40,261 bases of DNA from an uncultured bacterium (GTDB lineage Bacteria > Actinomycetota > Coriobacteriia > Coriobacteriales > Coriobacteriaceae), in NCBI GenBank assembly GCA_905214905.1, contig CAJMNK010000010.1:1-40261 (forward strand). The letters run 5' to 3'. Made by a program: the position numbers and the translations under genes. The notes below the pieces were generated by a model. It did not search any database. It saw only the letters and a list, made by a program, of their open reading frames with translations, and had not been told where the DNA came from. Of the stretch, positions 18,432 through 26,637 are shown in pieces. Within the stretch, counting starts at the first letter, position 1; each line of letters begins with the position of its first letter.

Positions 18432-18781
18432 GGCATATATCGTGTCAGCTAATGCCGTGTTGATGGCGCTGAGTGGAAAAGTCGTTTTAGAGGTCTAACC
18501 AAATGCTGTCCAAAAGCTTGACGCAATTATGGGTCGGTACGCCCTAAATAAATGTTTTCGCAGCTTGGCTATAGCATGGAAACACTCAATTGCTGCACAT
18601 TTGGTATCGGTGCATCGCCATCCGAGTACAAATCACGTGTCGGGAAAGTGCTGAAATAAGTAAAAAATAGGGTTCAGAATTTGTGAAGAGCGGGCCTGCT
18701 TATGGAACGTGGGGCGGCCCCGCTGCGGGGTTTCCCGCTGCGAGGCCGCTCGTGAGCAAGCAGTGTTTGTCGCAGGCGTTG
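18432..18781. other. AT-rich intergenic region with one GC-rich hairpin
   Basis: No gene is seen in 18432-18700, which is AT-rich and flanks the orphan gene. At 18714-18749 a strong hairpin (GCGGCC with GGCCGC, GCGGG with CCCGC, TTT loop) follows the exonuclease gene on the minus strand. It has no T-run, so a role as intrinsic terminator is doubtful. Confidence 0.5.
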
Positions 18782-19750
18782 CTATTTCGCAAACAGGTTC
18801 TTGAGGTTGAACTCGGCTTGGACGGTGCGGAGCATGAGGTCGGTGTCGTCGAGGCCCAGGTGCTGCTCGTTGGCGTCGACGGCGAGGGTGCCGCGGCGGC
18901 GCGCCCAGTTCTCGAGCGCAGCGGGCGCGGACTCGCGGGGGAGCGAGCGCACGTCGGCGTCCAGGCTGCGGCAGATCTGGCGCGAGTCGATGACGATGAT
19001 CTTGCCTGCGCGGCGCGCCTCAGCGTAACCGTCCAGATGAATTTTGAACCAGCTGTCCTCGAAGGCGGCATTATGCGCCATGTACGGGTACTTCTTCATG
19101 AGCTTGAGCAGCTGCTTCTGCAGCTCCTTGTTCTCGCGGAACGGCTTTTTGCCGTCGATGTCGTCCCATGTGATGTGATGGATGTTCGATAGCGGCACAT
19201 CCTCGCCGCGGTAGATGTCGGGCAGGCCGCAGTAGTGTGCCTCGGCGTCATGCGGCACGGCGTCGCTGGTGAGATCCATGATCTCCCAGCCCACGTTGAT
19301 GATGTAGCCGCGCTCGGGCGCGCGACCGGTGGTCTCGATGTCGATGCCCAGCACCGTGCCTTGGATGGGCTTGCGGGCATAGGCCACGCCGAGTGCGTCG
19401 CGGTCGCCGCGGATCTCGCGCATAACGGACGCGGCGGTGCGCTTTTGCATCTTGCCGATGGCGGCGCAGGTGTCGGCGTCGGACAGGCCGCGCGAGAGCG
19501 TCGCGGGCGTCACGTTGCGCAGACGCGCCTCGCCAATCTGGTCGCACAGGTCGCGGTTGCGGTCGGCCAGGTCGCGCACGGTGGCAAAGTCGAAGCCGGG
19601 GTCGCCCTCGGCGGTAAAGTACTCGGTCTCGAGCACCTTGAGGGCCTCCTCGCCCTTCTGGCGCTCGGACTCCATGGCGCCGTGGTCGCCGTAGATAAAC
19701 ATGGGGATAAACGGCTGGCGCTCGTATTCGAGTGCTTGCGATACGTTCAT
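18782..19750 (-). CDS. DEDDh-type 3'-5' exonuclease
   Basis: A 322-aa protein. The C-terminal two thirds form a DnaQ-like exonuclease domain: motif I GIDIETTG with Asp137 and Glu139, motif II AHNAAFEDSW with Asp232, and motif III EQHLGLDDTD with His297 and Asp302 in the HxxxxD spacing. Such enzymes trim DNA or RNA 3' ends; the substrate here is unknown. The first 130 residues are a helical, charged region without a recognised domain, longer than in stand-alone DnaQ proteins. AAGGAG precedes the start. The gene is divergent from the metal exporter at 19922. Confidence 0.87.
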   Translation of the reverse strand: MNVSQALEYERQPFIPMFIYGDHGAMESERQKGEEALKVLETEYFTAEGDPGFDFATVRDLADRNRDLCDQIGEARLRNVTPATLSRGLSDADTCAAIGKMQKRTAASVMREIRGDRDALGVAYARKPIQGTVLGIDIETTGRAPERGYIINVGWEIMDLTSDAVPHDAEAHYCGLPDIYRGEDVPLSNIHHITWDDIDGKKPFRENKELQKQLLKLMKKYPYMAHNAAFEDSWFKIHLDGYAEARRAGKIIVIDSRQICRSLDADVRSLPRESAPAALENWARRRGTLAVDANEQHLGLDDTDLMLRTVQAEFNLKNLFAK

Positions 19751-19810
19751 ATGCTACTCCTTGGACGGGCCGCGTTGTGCGGCTCGAGGTTACTGAGTTA
19801 TGGCGAGATG

Positions 19811-19859
19811 ATAGTTTGCCATAGGCAACTATTGGCACCGCGCCCGGGACAACTACAAT
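19811..19859 (+). promoter_or_regulatory. Metalloregulator-like palindrome and promoter of the His-rich exporter
   Basis: ATAGTTTGCC at 19811-19820 and GGCAACTAT at 19824-19832 form a palindrome with a one-base bulge around ATA. It abuts a promoter-like pair: TTGGCA at 19832-19837 and TACAAT at 19854-19859, 16 bp apart. The TTTGCC/GGCAAA type of half-site resembles boxes of DtxR-family metal regulators. The DtxR-type gene at 13453 is a candidate regulator. Confidence 0.5.
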
Positions 19860-19921
19860 ACCCTAGTTGACCGCTAGGACTTTTACAATGCTGCCGAAAG
19901 ACACGAAAGGTTCCGTCCGTC

Positions 19922-21010
19922 ATGGATTTACTGATTGATATTCTGCTCGACGCCGGCAAGGACACGCTGTCGCTGGTGCCGTTTTTGTTGGTGACGTATC
20001 TTGCTCTCGAGACACTTGAGCACGTTGCGGGCGACCGCGTCAACGGCGCTATCAAGCGCGCCGGCGCTGCGGGTCCCGTGGTTGGCTCGCTGCTGGGCAT
20101 GGTGCCGCAGTGCGGATTTTCGGCCATGGCAGCAACGCTGTACGCCGGCCGTGTCGTGACCTTGGGCACGTTGGTGGCGGTGTTCCTTTCGACCTCCGAT
20201 GAGATGCTGCCGCTGTTGCTTGCCGAGCAGGTTCCCGTGCAGACTATGGCGATGTTTTTGGCTTCGAAAGCGCTGATCGCACTGGTCACGGGTTTTATCG
20301 TGGACGCTGCCATTCGCGGCCTGCGCCGTAACGCCCGCGCGCACGCGGCGATTCGCCGTACCGTGCTGGGAACCGCGGCCAATCCGGCCCACGTGAACTG
20401 CGCGCACGACGACCACAGCGGCGGTGACATCATCGACGAGGTGGCCGAGGCGGGCGTGAGCGCCGACCACATCCACGAGCTGTGCGAGCGCGACCATTGC
20501 GGATGTGATGAAGACGAAGACGAGCACGAACACGGACATGGCCACGATCACGGTCATGAGGGCGAACATGAACACCATGATGGTCACGGTCACTCTCACT
20601 CCCACGAAGGGACGCCTGTCCTGTCGATCATCCGCAGTGCGATCTCGCACACCGTGCAGGTCTCGGTATTCATTTTTCTGGTGACGCTGATTCTGGTCGC
20701 CGTGCTCGAGACGTTCGGCGAGTCCGCGATCGAGCAGTTCCTGCGCGGCAACGAGACACTCGCTGTCCTGGGTTCGGCGCTTGTCGGGCTGATTCCCAAT
20801 TGCTCGGCGAGCGTGGTCATTACACAGCTGTATCTGGAAGGCGCGCTGCAACTGGCGCCGATGCTCGCCGGCACGCTCATTTCCGCCGGCGTGGGTTATC
20901 TGGTGCTGTTCCGCACCAACCGCAGCGCCCGCGAAAATGCCGTGTTCCTGATCATGATGTACGTCATCGGCGCTGGCTGGGGCCTTATCCTTTCCGCCTT
21001 TGGGTTCTAA
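19922..21010 (+). CDS. Putative 10TM metal exporter (ArsP_2 / putative manganese transporter family)
   Basis: A 362-aa membrane protein made of two hydrophobic halves with related motifs: VPQCGFSAMAATLYAGR near residue 61 with GTLVAVFLSTSDEMLP, and IPNCSASVVITQLYLEGAL in the second half with GTLISAGVGYL. This matches the putative 10TM heavy-metal exporter family, annotated as arsenic efflux or putative manganese transporter. Between the halves (about residues 157-229) is a cytoplasmic or external loop very rich in His, Asp and Glu (repeated HGH and HEH), a likely metal-binding or sensing segment. AAAGG lies about 11 nt before the ATG. The substrate is not proven. Confidence 0.82.
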   Translation: MDLLIDILLDAGKDTLSLVPFLLVTYLALETLEHVAGDRVNGAIKRAGAAGPVVGSLLGMVPQCGFSAMAATLYAGRVVTLGTLVAVFLSTSDEMLPLLLAEQVPVQTMAMFLASKALIALVTGFIVDAAIRGLRRNARAHAAIRRTVLGTAANPAHVNCAHDDHSGGDIIDEVAEAGVSADHIHELCERDHCGCDEDEDEHEHGHGHDHGHEGEHEHHDGHGHSHSHEGTPVLSIIRSAISHTVQVSVFIFLVTLILVAVLETFGESAIEQFLRGNETLAVLGSALVGLIPNCSASVVITQLYLEGALQLAPMLAGTLISAGVGYLVLFRTNRSARENAVFLIMMYVIGAGWGLILSAFGF

Positions 21011-21021
21011 GTGGATGTTTG

Positions 21022-21140
21022 GGGCATGCCGTAAAACTAGGACATGCCATAAATTCCACCGCCATGACCTGGGCGTTGGATGCGCGTCAATCGGCAAAAC
21101 AAAAAGGTAGATTATTAGGCATGTCCCAAAAACCTACCTT
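21022..21140 (-). terminator. Terminator of the DUF308-DUF188 operon within GGGACATGCC repeats
   Basis: On the minus strand AAGGTAG (21134-21140) pairs with CTACCTT (21104-21110), followed by TTTGTTTT, a good intrinsic terminator 3 bp after the DUF188 stop. Its loop contains GGGACATGCCTAA. Two further copies of this core in the other orientation, GGGGCATGCCGTAA near 21022 and AGGACATGCCATAA near 21039, lie between it and the exporter stop. Confidence 0.65.
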
Positions 21141-21142
21141 GG

Positions 21143-21625
21143 TTAGTGCAGCAACTCGGTGAGGTTGCGTTTAAAGCGGGCGCGGTCTTCGCTGGTAAAT
21201 GCTGCCGGACCGCGAGTGCGTCCGCCGGCGCGGCGTACCTTCTTTTCCTCGTGGCGAATAAACAGCTGCATGTCGATGGTTGCTTTGTCGTAGACGCGCC
21301 CGCGCACACCGATAGCGGCGGCATCGCGCCCGAGCACCATGCTCGCCAAGCCAATGTCCTGCGTCACGACCACGTCGCCCGCCTGCAGGCGTTCGACAAT
21401 GGCAAAGTCGGCGCTGTCGGCGCCCACGCTCACGTCGAGCGTCGTGATCCAAAAGCCGCGTCGCGCGTGCTCGGCATCGCGCGGGTCGTCGCGGCGAATG
21501 TGCCGTTCCAGGTTTTGCGTGCTGTTGCCGGCGATAACAACGGCGACGCCCGCCCGCCGCGCGCAGTCAATCGACTCGCGCGTGACCGGGCAGGCGTCGG
21601 CATCAATAAAGAGCGTCTTTGGCAT
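21143..21625 (-). CDS. YaiI/YqxD family protein (DUF188, UPF0178)
   Basis: A 160-aa protein that fits the UPF0178 family over its length: N-terminal LFIDADACPVTRES, the central GADSADFAIVERL with VVTQDIGLASMVLGR, and the C-terminal GGRTRGPAAFTSEDRARF. The fold resembles PIN/NYN nucleases and the acidic residues (IDADACP, DSADFAI, TQDIGLA) are conserved, but no reaction is established. The ATG directly abuts the TAG of the DUF308 gene, so the two are translationally coupled. The terminator at 21104-21140 ends the operon. Confidence 0.93.
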   Translation of the reverse strand: MPKTLFIDADACPVTRESIDCARRAGVAVVIAGNSTQNLERHIRRDDPRDAEHARRGFWITTLDVSVGADSADFAIVERLQAGDVVVTQDIGLASMVLGRDAAAIGVRGRVYDKATIDMQLFIRHEEKKVRRAGGRTRGPAAFTSEDRARFKRNLTELLH

Positions 21626-22228
21626 CTAGCGCACCAGTTTGCCAAACTGAATGGCGCGAACAATGAGCGTCACGCCAAACACCAGCAGCGCGGCACCGCT
21701 AAAGATGACGAGCATCTTGGCCGACCACAGCGGATAGATAAACACGAACATGCCCGCGATGATGGAGAGCGCGCCGCTCAGGATGGCGAGGGCGCGGTTG
21801 GCGGAAAGCTCGGATTCCAGAATCGACATGACGCCCTCGACGATCCAGCCAAAGCCGGCGACGACCACCACGAGCGTGGTGAGCGTCGCGGTCGAGAAGG
21901 CCTGGTTGCGCAGGATTATGACGCCGCCCAGAATGATGAGCAGGTTGGAGATGATGCTCGTAACGCGCCAGCCGGTGGGCAGCAGCGGCTCGAAAACAGC
22001 GGTAAACAGCCTGATCGCGGCCGTGATCACAAAGTAGATGCCCAAGACGGTCGTCAGGAAGACGAGGGATTTGGCGGGCGCAAACAGCAGTGCGATGCCG
22101 GCGACGAGCGCCAAGACGCCCGTGATGGCGTAAATCCAGCGCACGGCCTTGACGGCCTTGCCTGCCATGCTTTTCTCGTCAAATCCAAACGCGCTCGATT
22201 GCTTGTCATCGTTCTTAAAGATGCCCAT
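21626..22228 (-). CDS. HdeD-like DUF308 membrane protein
   Basis: A 200-aa protein with six predicted membrane helices arranged as three two-helix repeats, starting after a 28-residue polar N-terminus. Repeat cores are YAITGVLALVAGIALLFAP, SNLLIILGGVIILRN and LAILSGALSIIAGMFVFIYP, typical of the HdeD/DUF308 family. In E. coli HdeD is linked to acid resistance; function here is unknown. AAGGAGAC precedes the ATG. It is the first gene of a two-gene operon. Confidence 0.88.
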   Translation of the reverse strand: MGIFKNDDKQSSAFGFDEKSMAGKAVKAVRWIYAITGVLALVAGIALLFAPAKSLVFLTTVLGIYFVITAAIRLFTAVFEPLLPTGWRVTSIISNLLIILGGVIILRNQAFSTATLTTLVVVVAGFGWIVEGVMSILESELSANRALAILSGALSIIAGMFVFIYPLWSAKMLVIFSGAALLVFGVTLIVRAIQFGKLVR

Positions 22229-22461
22229 GATGTCTCCTTTCCGTGCGGCGTAAGCCGTAGCTCTTGCAACCAGTATCGCCCAAGGGCGCCGTCGCGTGGG
22301 GCGGGAAGGGCGAATGGGAGCCTCATCTTCCCGAATTGTTACCTTTGTTCCCGTTTGGATGCGGAATATTCAACAGGTGTGGAACATTGCGCCGCTGTGT
22401 GTAATTGCCTACGTTTTAGGTTAGATTTTCTTAAGAACAATATGCTTTTATTGGGGGTCTT

Positions 22462-23133
22462 ATGAACGAAGCTGTTCCCGCGGCGCCGGTAAGCGCCGAG
22501 TCGATGGCAAAGCAGGGTTGCGAAAAGCTTGGCCTGGACACGTTTGACGCGCTGGTCCGCCGCGCCCGTACGTGCCGCCGTTTTGACGAGTCCATGCGCG
22601 TGCCGCGCGAGTTTTTGCTCGAGCTGGCGGAACTGGCGCACCTGGCTCCCTGCGGCGCCAATGCTCAGCGTCTGCGTTTTCATGTGGTGAGCGGTGCCGA
22701 GGATTGCGCGCGTGTATTTGATGAGCTTGCATGGGCCGGCGCGCTTAAGGATTGGTCGGGTCCTGCCGAGGGCGAGCGTCCGACCGGCTACATCGCGATT
22801 CTTGCCGAGCGCGCTGTTCCGGGTAAGCCCGCCGCGCCCATCACCGAGGTCGACACGGGCATTGCCGCGCAGACGATGATGCTCGCCGCTCGCAGCGCCA
22901 CGCCCGAGGTGGCAGCCTGCATGTTCAAGGCCTTTACGCCCCACGCGATCGATGCTATGGGGCTCGATAACGACAAGTATGAGCTCAAGCTGATCATGGC
23001 TTTTGGCGTGCCGGCCGAGACGCAGATGATCGATGCGATCGATTCCAACCCCGACGGCTCAATTAATTACTGGCGTGACGATGCGCAGGTGCACCACGTA
23101 CCCAAGCGCCCGCTCGCCGACGTGCTGGTGTAG
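22462..23133 (+). CDS. Nitroreductase-family flavoprotein
   Basis: A 223-aa protein of the FMN-dependent nitroreductase superfamily. RRARTCRRFDESMRVPREFL is the usual FMN phosphate-binding start; LAPCGANAQRLRFHVV provides flavin contacts; ITEVDTGIAAQTMMLAARS is the central helix. The C-terminus (INYWRDDAQVHHVPKRPLADV) is typical of the clostridial and coriobacterial subgroup, where the physiological substrate is unknown. TTGGGGGTCTT before the ATG gives a weak ribosome-binding site. The region 22229-22461, divergent from the DUF308 gene, holds AT-rich sequence and no clear promoter. Confidence 0.88.
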   Translation: MNEAVPAAPVSAESMAKQGCEKLGLDTFDALVRRARTCRRFDESMRVPREFLLELAELAHLAPCGANAQRLRFHVVSGAEDCARVFDELAWAGALKDWSGPAEGERPTGYIAILAERAVPGKPAAPITEVDTGIAAQTMMLAARSATPEVAACMFKAFTPHAIDAMGLDNDKYELKLIMAFGVPAETQMIDAIDSNPDGSINYWRDDAQVHHVPKRPLADVLV

Positions 23134-23165
23134 CTGAGCGTCACCGCGGCGTGATCAGACGGTAA

Positions 23166-23200
23166 ACCACCACAAAGGTGCCTGTCCCCTTTGTGGTGGT
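23166..23200. repeat. Hairpin cassette, GGTGCCTGTCC-loop family (copy 1)
   Basis: ACCACCACAAAGG at 23166-23178 pairs perfectly with 23188-23200; the 9-nt loop is TGCCTGTCC. The same element occurs at 37292, 38252, 39831 and 40241. It lies 33 bp after the nitroreductase stop and 15 bp before the next start codon. No T-run follows on either strand. Confidence 0.85.
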
Positions 23201-23215
23201 ACGAGGGGAGAGCGT

Positions 23216-23758
23216 GTGGCAGATCTGTATTTGGTGCGGCATGGGCAGACTGAGCTCAATGTGCAGAGCATTTTGCAGGGCTGGCACGATTCGCCGCTTA
23301 CGGCGCGCGGGCGCGAGCAGGCGCTGACGGCGCGTACGGCGTTTGCGGCGCGTGGCGTGGCCTTTGATCATGTGTATTCCTCGCCGTTGGGCCGGGCGCG
23401 GCATACGGCCGAGCTTATCGTTGGCGAGGGCCGTTCCATTGAGCTGGTCGATGACCTGCGTGAGTGGCATTTTGGCTCGCTGGAGGGCACATCAAATCGC
23501 GAGATGCCGCCGCAGCCCTGGGGCGATTATCCGGTGGCCTTTGGCGGCGAGTCGGAAGTGCAGCTTCAGTCGCGCATGGTCGCGGCGCTGTCCCGTATTA
23601 TGGCCCGGCCGCAGCACGACTGCGTGCTGGCGGTTTCCCACGGCTCAGCCTGCCAGGAGTTTCTTGAGTATGTGACTGGCGGGGGAGAGCTACCCGACAA
23701 CGGTGCCGTGCTTCATTTTGGCTATTGCGACGGGGCGTTTTCGCTCTTGGGTTGGTAA
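23216..23758 (+). CDS. Histidine phosphatase family protein (copy 1 of a tandem pair)
   Basis: A 180-aa phosphoglycerate-mutase-like phosphatase. The phospho-accepting His lies in LYLVRHGQTELN; SSPLGRARHTAEL, FGSLEG and the second His in LAVSHGSA complete the active site. These enzymes remove phosphate from small metabolites or act as cofactor-dependent mutases; the short form here suggests a phosphatase. The start is GTG at 23216 with GAGGGGAG 5 nt upstream, directly behind the hairpin cassette. The next paralogue starts 17 bp after the stop, so they form one operon. Confidence 0.92.
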   Translation: MADLYLVRHGQTELNVQSILQGWHDSPLTARGREQALTARTAFAARGVAFDHVYSSPLGRARHTAELIVGEGRSIELVDDLREWHFGSLEGTSNREMPPQPWGDYPVAFGGESEVQLQSRMVAALSRIMARPQHDCVLAVSHGSACQEFLEYVTGGGELPDNGAVLHFGYCDGAFSLLGW

Positions 23759-23775
23759 CGAACGAAAGGACCCCT

Positions 23776-24411
23776 ATGAATAAAGATCTGTATCTGGTCC
23801 GTCATGGACAGACGATATTCAACCTTAAGCGTATCATTCAGGGGTGGAGTGACTCGCCGCTTACGCAGTTGGGTTGCGACCAGGCGGCGCGCGCCGGCAT
23901 GTTTTTACGTGCGCGCGGCATTGAGCCCGATCATGCCTACACCTCCACGCTTCATCGCACCGAGCAGACTATCGCCAACTTGTGGCCGGGCTTGGCGTAC
24001 GAGCGCCTGGACGGCCTGCGTGAGTGGTTCTTTGGCGACTTTGAGGCCGAGCGCGTGATGCTTATGCCCGAGCGCCCGTGGCGCGATTTCTATCGTCAAT
24101 TTGGCGGCGAGGGCCAGATCCAGGTGCGCGAGCGCATGGTGGCGACGCTGACCGAACTCATGCAGCGTCCGGACCATACGTGTGTGCTCGCGGTAAGCCA
24201 TGGCTCGGCTATCAAGGAGTTTATGGATCACGTGAAGGGTGCGGCGGCCGACGAGCGCGATCGCGTGCCGGGCAACTGCTCGGTGCTGCACTTTGCGTTT
24301 GACGACGAATCCGACACGTTTGAGTTGGTCGAAGTCTTTACGCAGGAGGATTACGCGCGCGAGCTGGGGCTTGAACCGCTTGTAGCGGTAGTAGGCCCGC
24401 AGCGCGGGTAG
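23776..24411 (+). CDS. Histidine phosphatase family protein (copy 2 of a tandem pair)
   Basis: A 211-aa paralogue of the gene before it, sharing LYLVRHGQT, IQGWSDSPLTQLG (the first copy has LQGWHDSPLTARG), STLHRTEQT, LREWFFGDFE and VLAVSHGSAIKEF. It differs in its longer C-terminus (TFELVEVFTQEDYARELGL...). The ATG at 23776 follows AAAGGA at 23765-23770; longer in-frame versions lack a ribosome-binding site and overlap the first copy. The tandem arrangement indicates a local duplication with divergence. Substrate unknown. Confidence 0.92.
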   Translation: MNKDLYLVRHGQTIFNLKRIIQGWSDSPLTQLGCDQAARAGMFLRARGIEPDHAYTSTLHRTEQTIANLWPGLAYERLDGLREWFFGDFEAERVMLMPERPWRDFYRQFGGEGQIQVRERMVATLTELMQRPDHTCVLAVSHGSAIKEFMDHVKGAAADERDRVPGNCSVLHFAFDDESDTFELVEVFTQEDYARELGLEPLVAVVGPQRG

Positions 24412-24456
24412 CGCTGGCGTTGCGGCGCGGTTTGCCGGCGAAATTGTTTGATGCGA

Positions 24457-24508
24457 AAGGGGCGGGGATGCATGCACGGGCATTGCATCCCTGCCCCTTG
24501 TTTGTTTG
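24457..24508. terminator. Bidirectional terminator between convergent genes
   Basis: A 15-bp stem, 24457-24471 with 24485-24499 (one G-T wobble), has GTTTGTTT on the plus side and TTTCG on the minus side. It can serve both the histidine phosphatase operon and the DUF1015-like gene. Confidence 0.6.
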
Positions 24509-24542
24509 GATGCTGGGTTTTCCAGCTTCGCGTTTGAGTCCG

Positions 24543-25223
24543 CTAGAACCGTGAGATCTGGTGAGTGAGCAGACCCGTCGGAACCTGCGGCGCGCCGCCG
24601 CTGACCTGCGCGGCGGGGAAGAGCGCAGCTACGGCAAAGTTGAACGGCTCTTTGCCGGTGTACGTTCCGGCGGCACGGGCCTCATCGGCCAGAATCTGCG
24701 ATGCCCCAGCCAGTGCGGCGGCATAGGCGGAGTCACCGGCGAACACGGGGTCGGGTGCCTGATCGAGCATGGCACGGATGGCAGCAACGGCGTCCTCGCG
24801 CTTGACCTCCCACACACGGTGCGTAATGCCGGCGGGGTCGGTGACGGCATAGAGCGACGCGCCTTCTTTGGCGGCGCCGAGGATGATATCCATGACGGGC
24901 GAGGCTTCGTAGGCGAGCGTTACAGGGCGAGGCTGCACCTTAAGCTCGGCGATTGCGCGGGCGGCTGCGGCCGCATCTGCGGAGGACGCGTTGTCGTCCG
25001 TCAGTACACCAACCGGGCAAATTGCCACAACGCCCGTCACGCGTCCCAGCTCTCCCGAACACTCGTACACGTAATACGCCGCGCCTGGATCCTTGAGCAT
25101 TAGGCCGTCAGCAATGGCGCCGCGCAGGGCGTCGTTGCCGCTCAGGATACCGCCCATCGCAGGCAGCGCCTCGAGCACGCGGTCCTGAGCTGGGCGGATG
25201 CAGGGAAATGGAAGTGCTTTCAT
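24543..25223 (-). CDS. DUF1015-like protein, short and divergent
   Basis: A 226-aa protein. The order IRPAQDRV near the N-terminus, a KDPGAAYYVYECSGELG strand region, and GASLYAVTDPAGITHRVWEV followed by AIRAML resembles DUF1015 proteins. Normal DUF1015 proteins are about 400 aa and carry ADGHHRY; here the corresponding place reads FAGDSAYAAAL, so the His pair is missing and the protein is short. DUF1015 genes often sit beside serC and serA, and those genes are found 3-5 kb to the right. It starts 39 bp after the M20 peptidase gene with AGGA as ribosome-binding site. Function unknown. Confidence 0.65.
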   Translation of the reverse strand: MKALPFPCIRPAQDRVLEALPAMGGILSGNDALRGAIADGLMLKDPGAAYYVYECSGELGRVTGVVAICPVGVLTDDNASSADAAAAARAIAELKVQPRPVTLAYEASPVMDIILGAAKEGASLYAVTDPAGITHRVWEVKREDAVAAIRAMLDQAPDPVFAGDSAYAAALAGASQILADEARAAGTYTGKEPFNFAVAALFPAAQVSGGAPQVPTGLLTHQISRF

Positions 25224-25262
25224 GGGCGGTCCTAACGCGCGAGTCGGTTTGTTCGCGGCTTA

Positions 25263-26483
25263 TTATGCCCCAACTTGGCCGCTTGCGTCCCAGAGCGTGT
25301 TATCGGCAAGCGCGATGAGCACGTTTTGGCAGCGAACGATATCGGCATGGGGCACATACTCGTTGGGCTTGTGCGCGAGCGCCAACGAGCCGGGGCCGTA
25401 GCTCATACAATTGCGGTTGCCTGTCTTGCCGGCAATGACGGCAGTGTCGGTGTAGCCGGTAAAGAAGCCGACGGTCGTGTCTGTGCCCGTCACGTCATCG
25501 GCGGCACGCTTGAGTGCAGCCAGAAGGGGAGAGCTTGGATCGCGCTCGATGGCGGGGCGGTCGCCTGTCACGGTATAGCTTCCATGGCAGCCGGGGACCG
25601 CGGCTTCGGCGCCGGCGATGGCCTGCTCTACCATGCGCGTCGCGGCGGCCGTATCAGTCGGCGGGGCCAGGCGCATATCGACCCAGACCTTGGCATGGTC
25701 GGGCACGACATAGGGGCGGTAGCCGCCCTCGATCTGTCCAAACGTGATGGTCGATGGCCCCAGCTCATCGTGTACGGGCAGCGCCATGAACGCGCGGCGC
25801 AACGCGCAGACGACCTCTGCCATGGCGGCGACGGCGTCGGCGCCCTTCCAAGGCTGGCTCGCGTGCGCCGTGACGCCTGCCATCTCAATCTCGAACCATG
25901 TGCGCCCCTTGTGCGCCACCTGGATCTGTCCGTCGGTGGGCTCGGTGTCCAGCACCCATTCGCGCGAACCGACCCAGCCGGCATCAATGGCCGCCTCGGA
26001 GCCACGCATAAAGTCTTCCTCGTCGACCGAGCAGATGAGCGAAAAGCCACGTCGGGGCAGCTCACCGCTTGCCGCCACGCGCTCGAGCGTATGGACCAGT
26101 GCGGCAATGGCGCAGGCCAGGCCACCCTTCATATCGCAGGCACCGCGGCCATAGAGTTTATCGTCGCGCACAACCGCCCCAAGCGGTGCGATGTCTGCGT
26201 CCCAGCCATCGCCCAAGGTGACGGTATCCATGTGGCAGATATAGACCAGCCGCGGCTCGTCGCTTTGGCCCGGCACGGTGACTTTAAGGTTGCGGCGCCC
26301 GGGCAGCACTTCGAGCTCCTCAATCTGCACGGCATCGAGCGCAGAACTATCAAGTTGTGCCAGCTGCTGCTCAATGAGCCTCTTAATGAAGCGCTCAATT
26401 TCATCCTCATACGCGCCCGGGTCTGAGCTGTCAATCTTCACAAGGTCCTGCGCAAGCCGCCAGGCAAAGTCCTCATCAACCAT
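25263..26483 (-). CDS. M20-family metallopeptidase (ArgE/DapE-like)
   Basis: A 406-aa zinc-dependent deacylase or peptidase. CHMDTVTLGDGW holds the first metal His and catalytic Asp; GRGACDMKGG the bridging Asp; CSVDEEDFMRGSEA the general base; LDTEPTDGQI a further ligand. A dimerisation domain (WFEIEMAGVTAHASQPWKG) follows. The overall form fits acetylornithine deacetylase or succinyl-diaminopimelate desuccinylase relatives, but the exact substrate is open. The ATG at 26483 has GAGG 7 nt upstream; a start at 26513 is less likely. It is first of a two-gene operon with the DUF1015-like gene. Confidence 0.88.
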   Translation of the reverse strand: MVDEDFAWRLAQDLVKIDSSDPGAYEDEIERFIKRLIEQQLAQLDSSALDAVQIEELEVLPGRRNLKVTVPGQSDEPRLVYICHMDTVTLGDGWDADIAPLGAVVRDDKLYGRGACDMKGGLACAIAALVHTLERVAASGELPRRGFSLICSVDEEDFMRGSEAAIDAGWVGSREWVLDTEPTDGQIQVAHKGRTWFEIEMAGVTAHASQPWKGADAVAAMAEVVCALRRAFMALPVHDELGPSTITFGQIEGGYRPYVVPDHAKVWVDMRLAPPTDTAAATRMVEQAIAGAEAAVPGCHGSYTVTGDRPAIERDPSSPLLAALKRAADDVTGTDTTVGFFTGYTDTAVIAGKTGNRNCMSYGPGSLALAHKPNEYVPHADIVRCQNVLIALADNTLWDASGQVGA

Positions 26484-26622
26484 ATGCAACCTCACAATCA
26501 GTCTGCTTTCCAAACCGATTGTAAGCCTCTTGAGAGATCCGCGGCGTGCGCGCAGCGGTATTTACCGTTCGCAGGCCGAGCCAGCGCGTTTGCCGTCCAG
26601 GCGGGTTTACGAACGATGCGGT

Positions 26623-26634
26623 GGGTACGTACCC
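26623..26634. promoter_or_regulatory. 12-bp perfect palindrome before the second orphan gene
   Basis: GGGTACGTACCC ends 3 bp before the proposed ATG at 26638, where a ribosome-binding site would be expected. It could be a protein-binding site or simply chance; it also means no normal Shine-Dalgarno sequence is present. Confidence 0.35.
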
Positions 26635-26637
26635 TTC

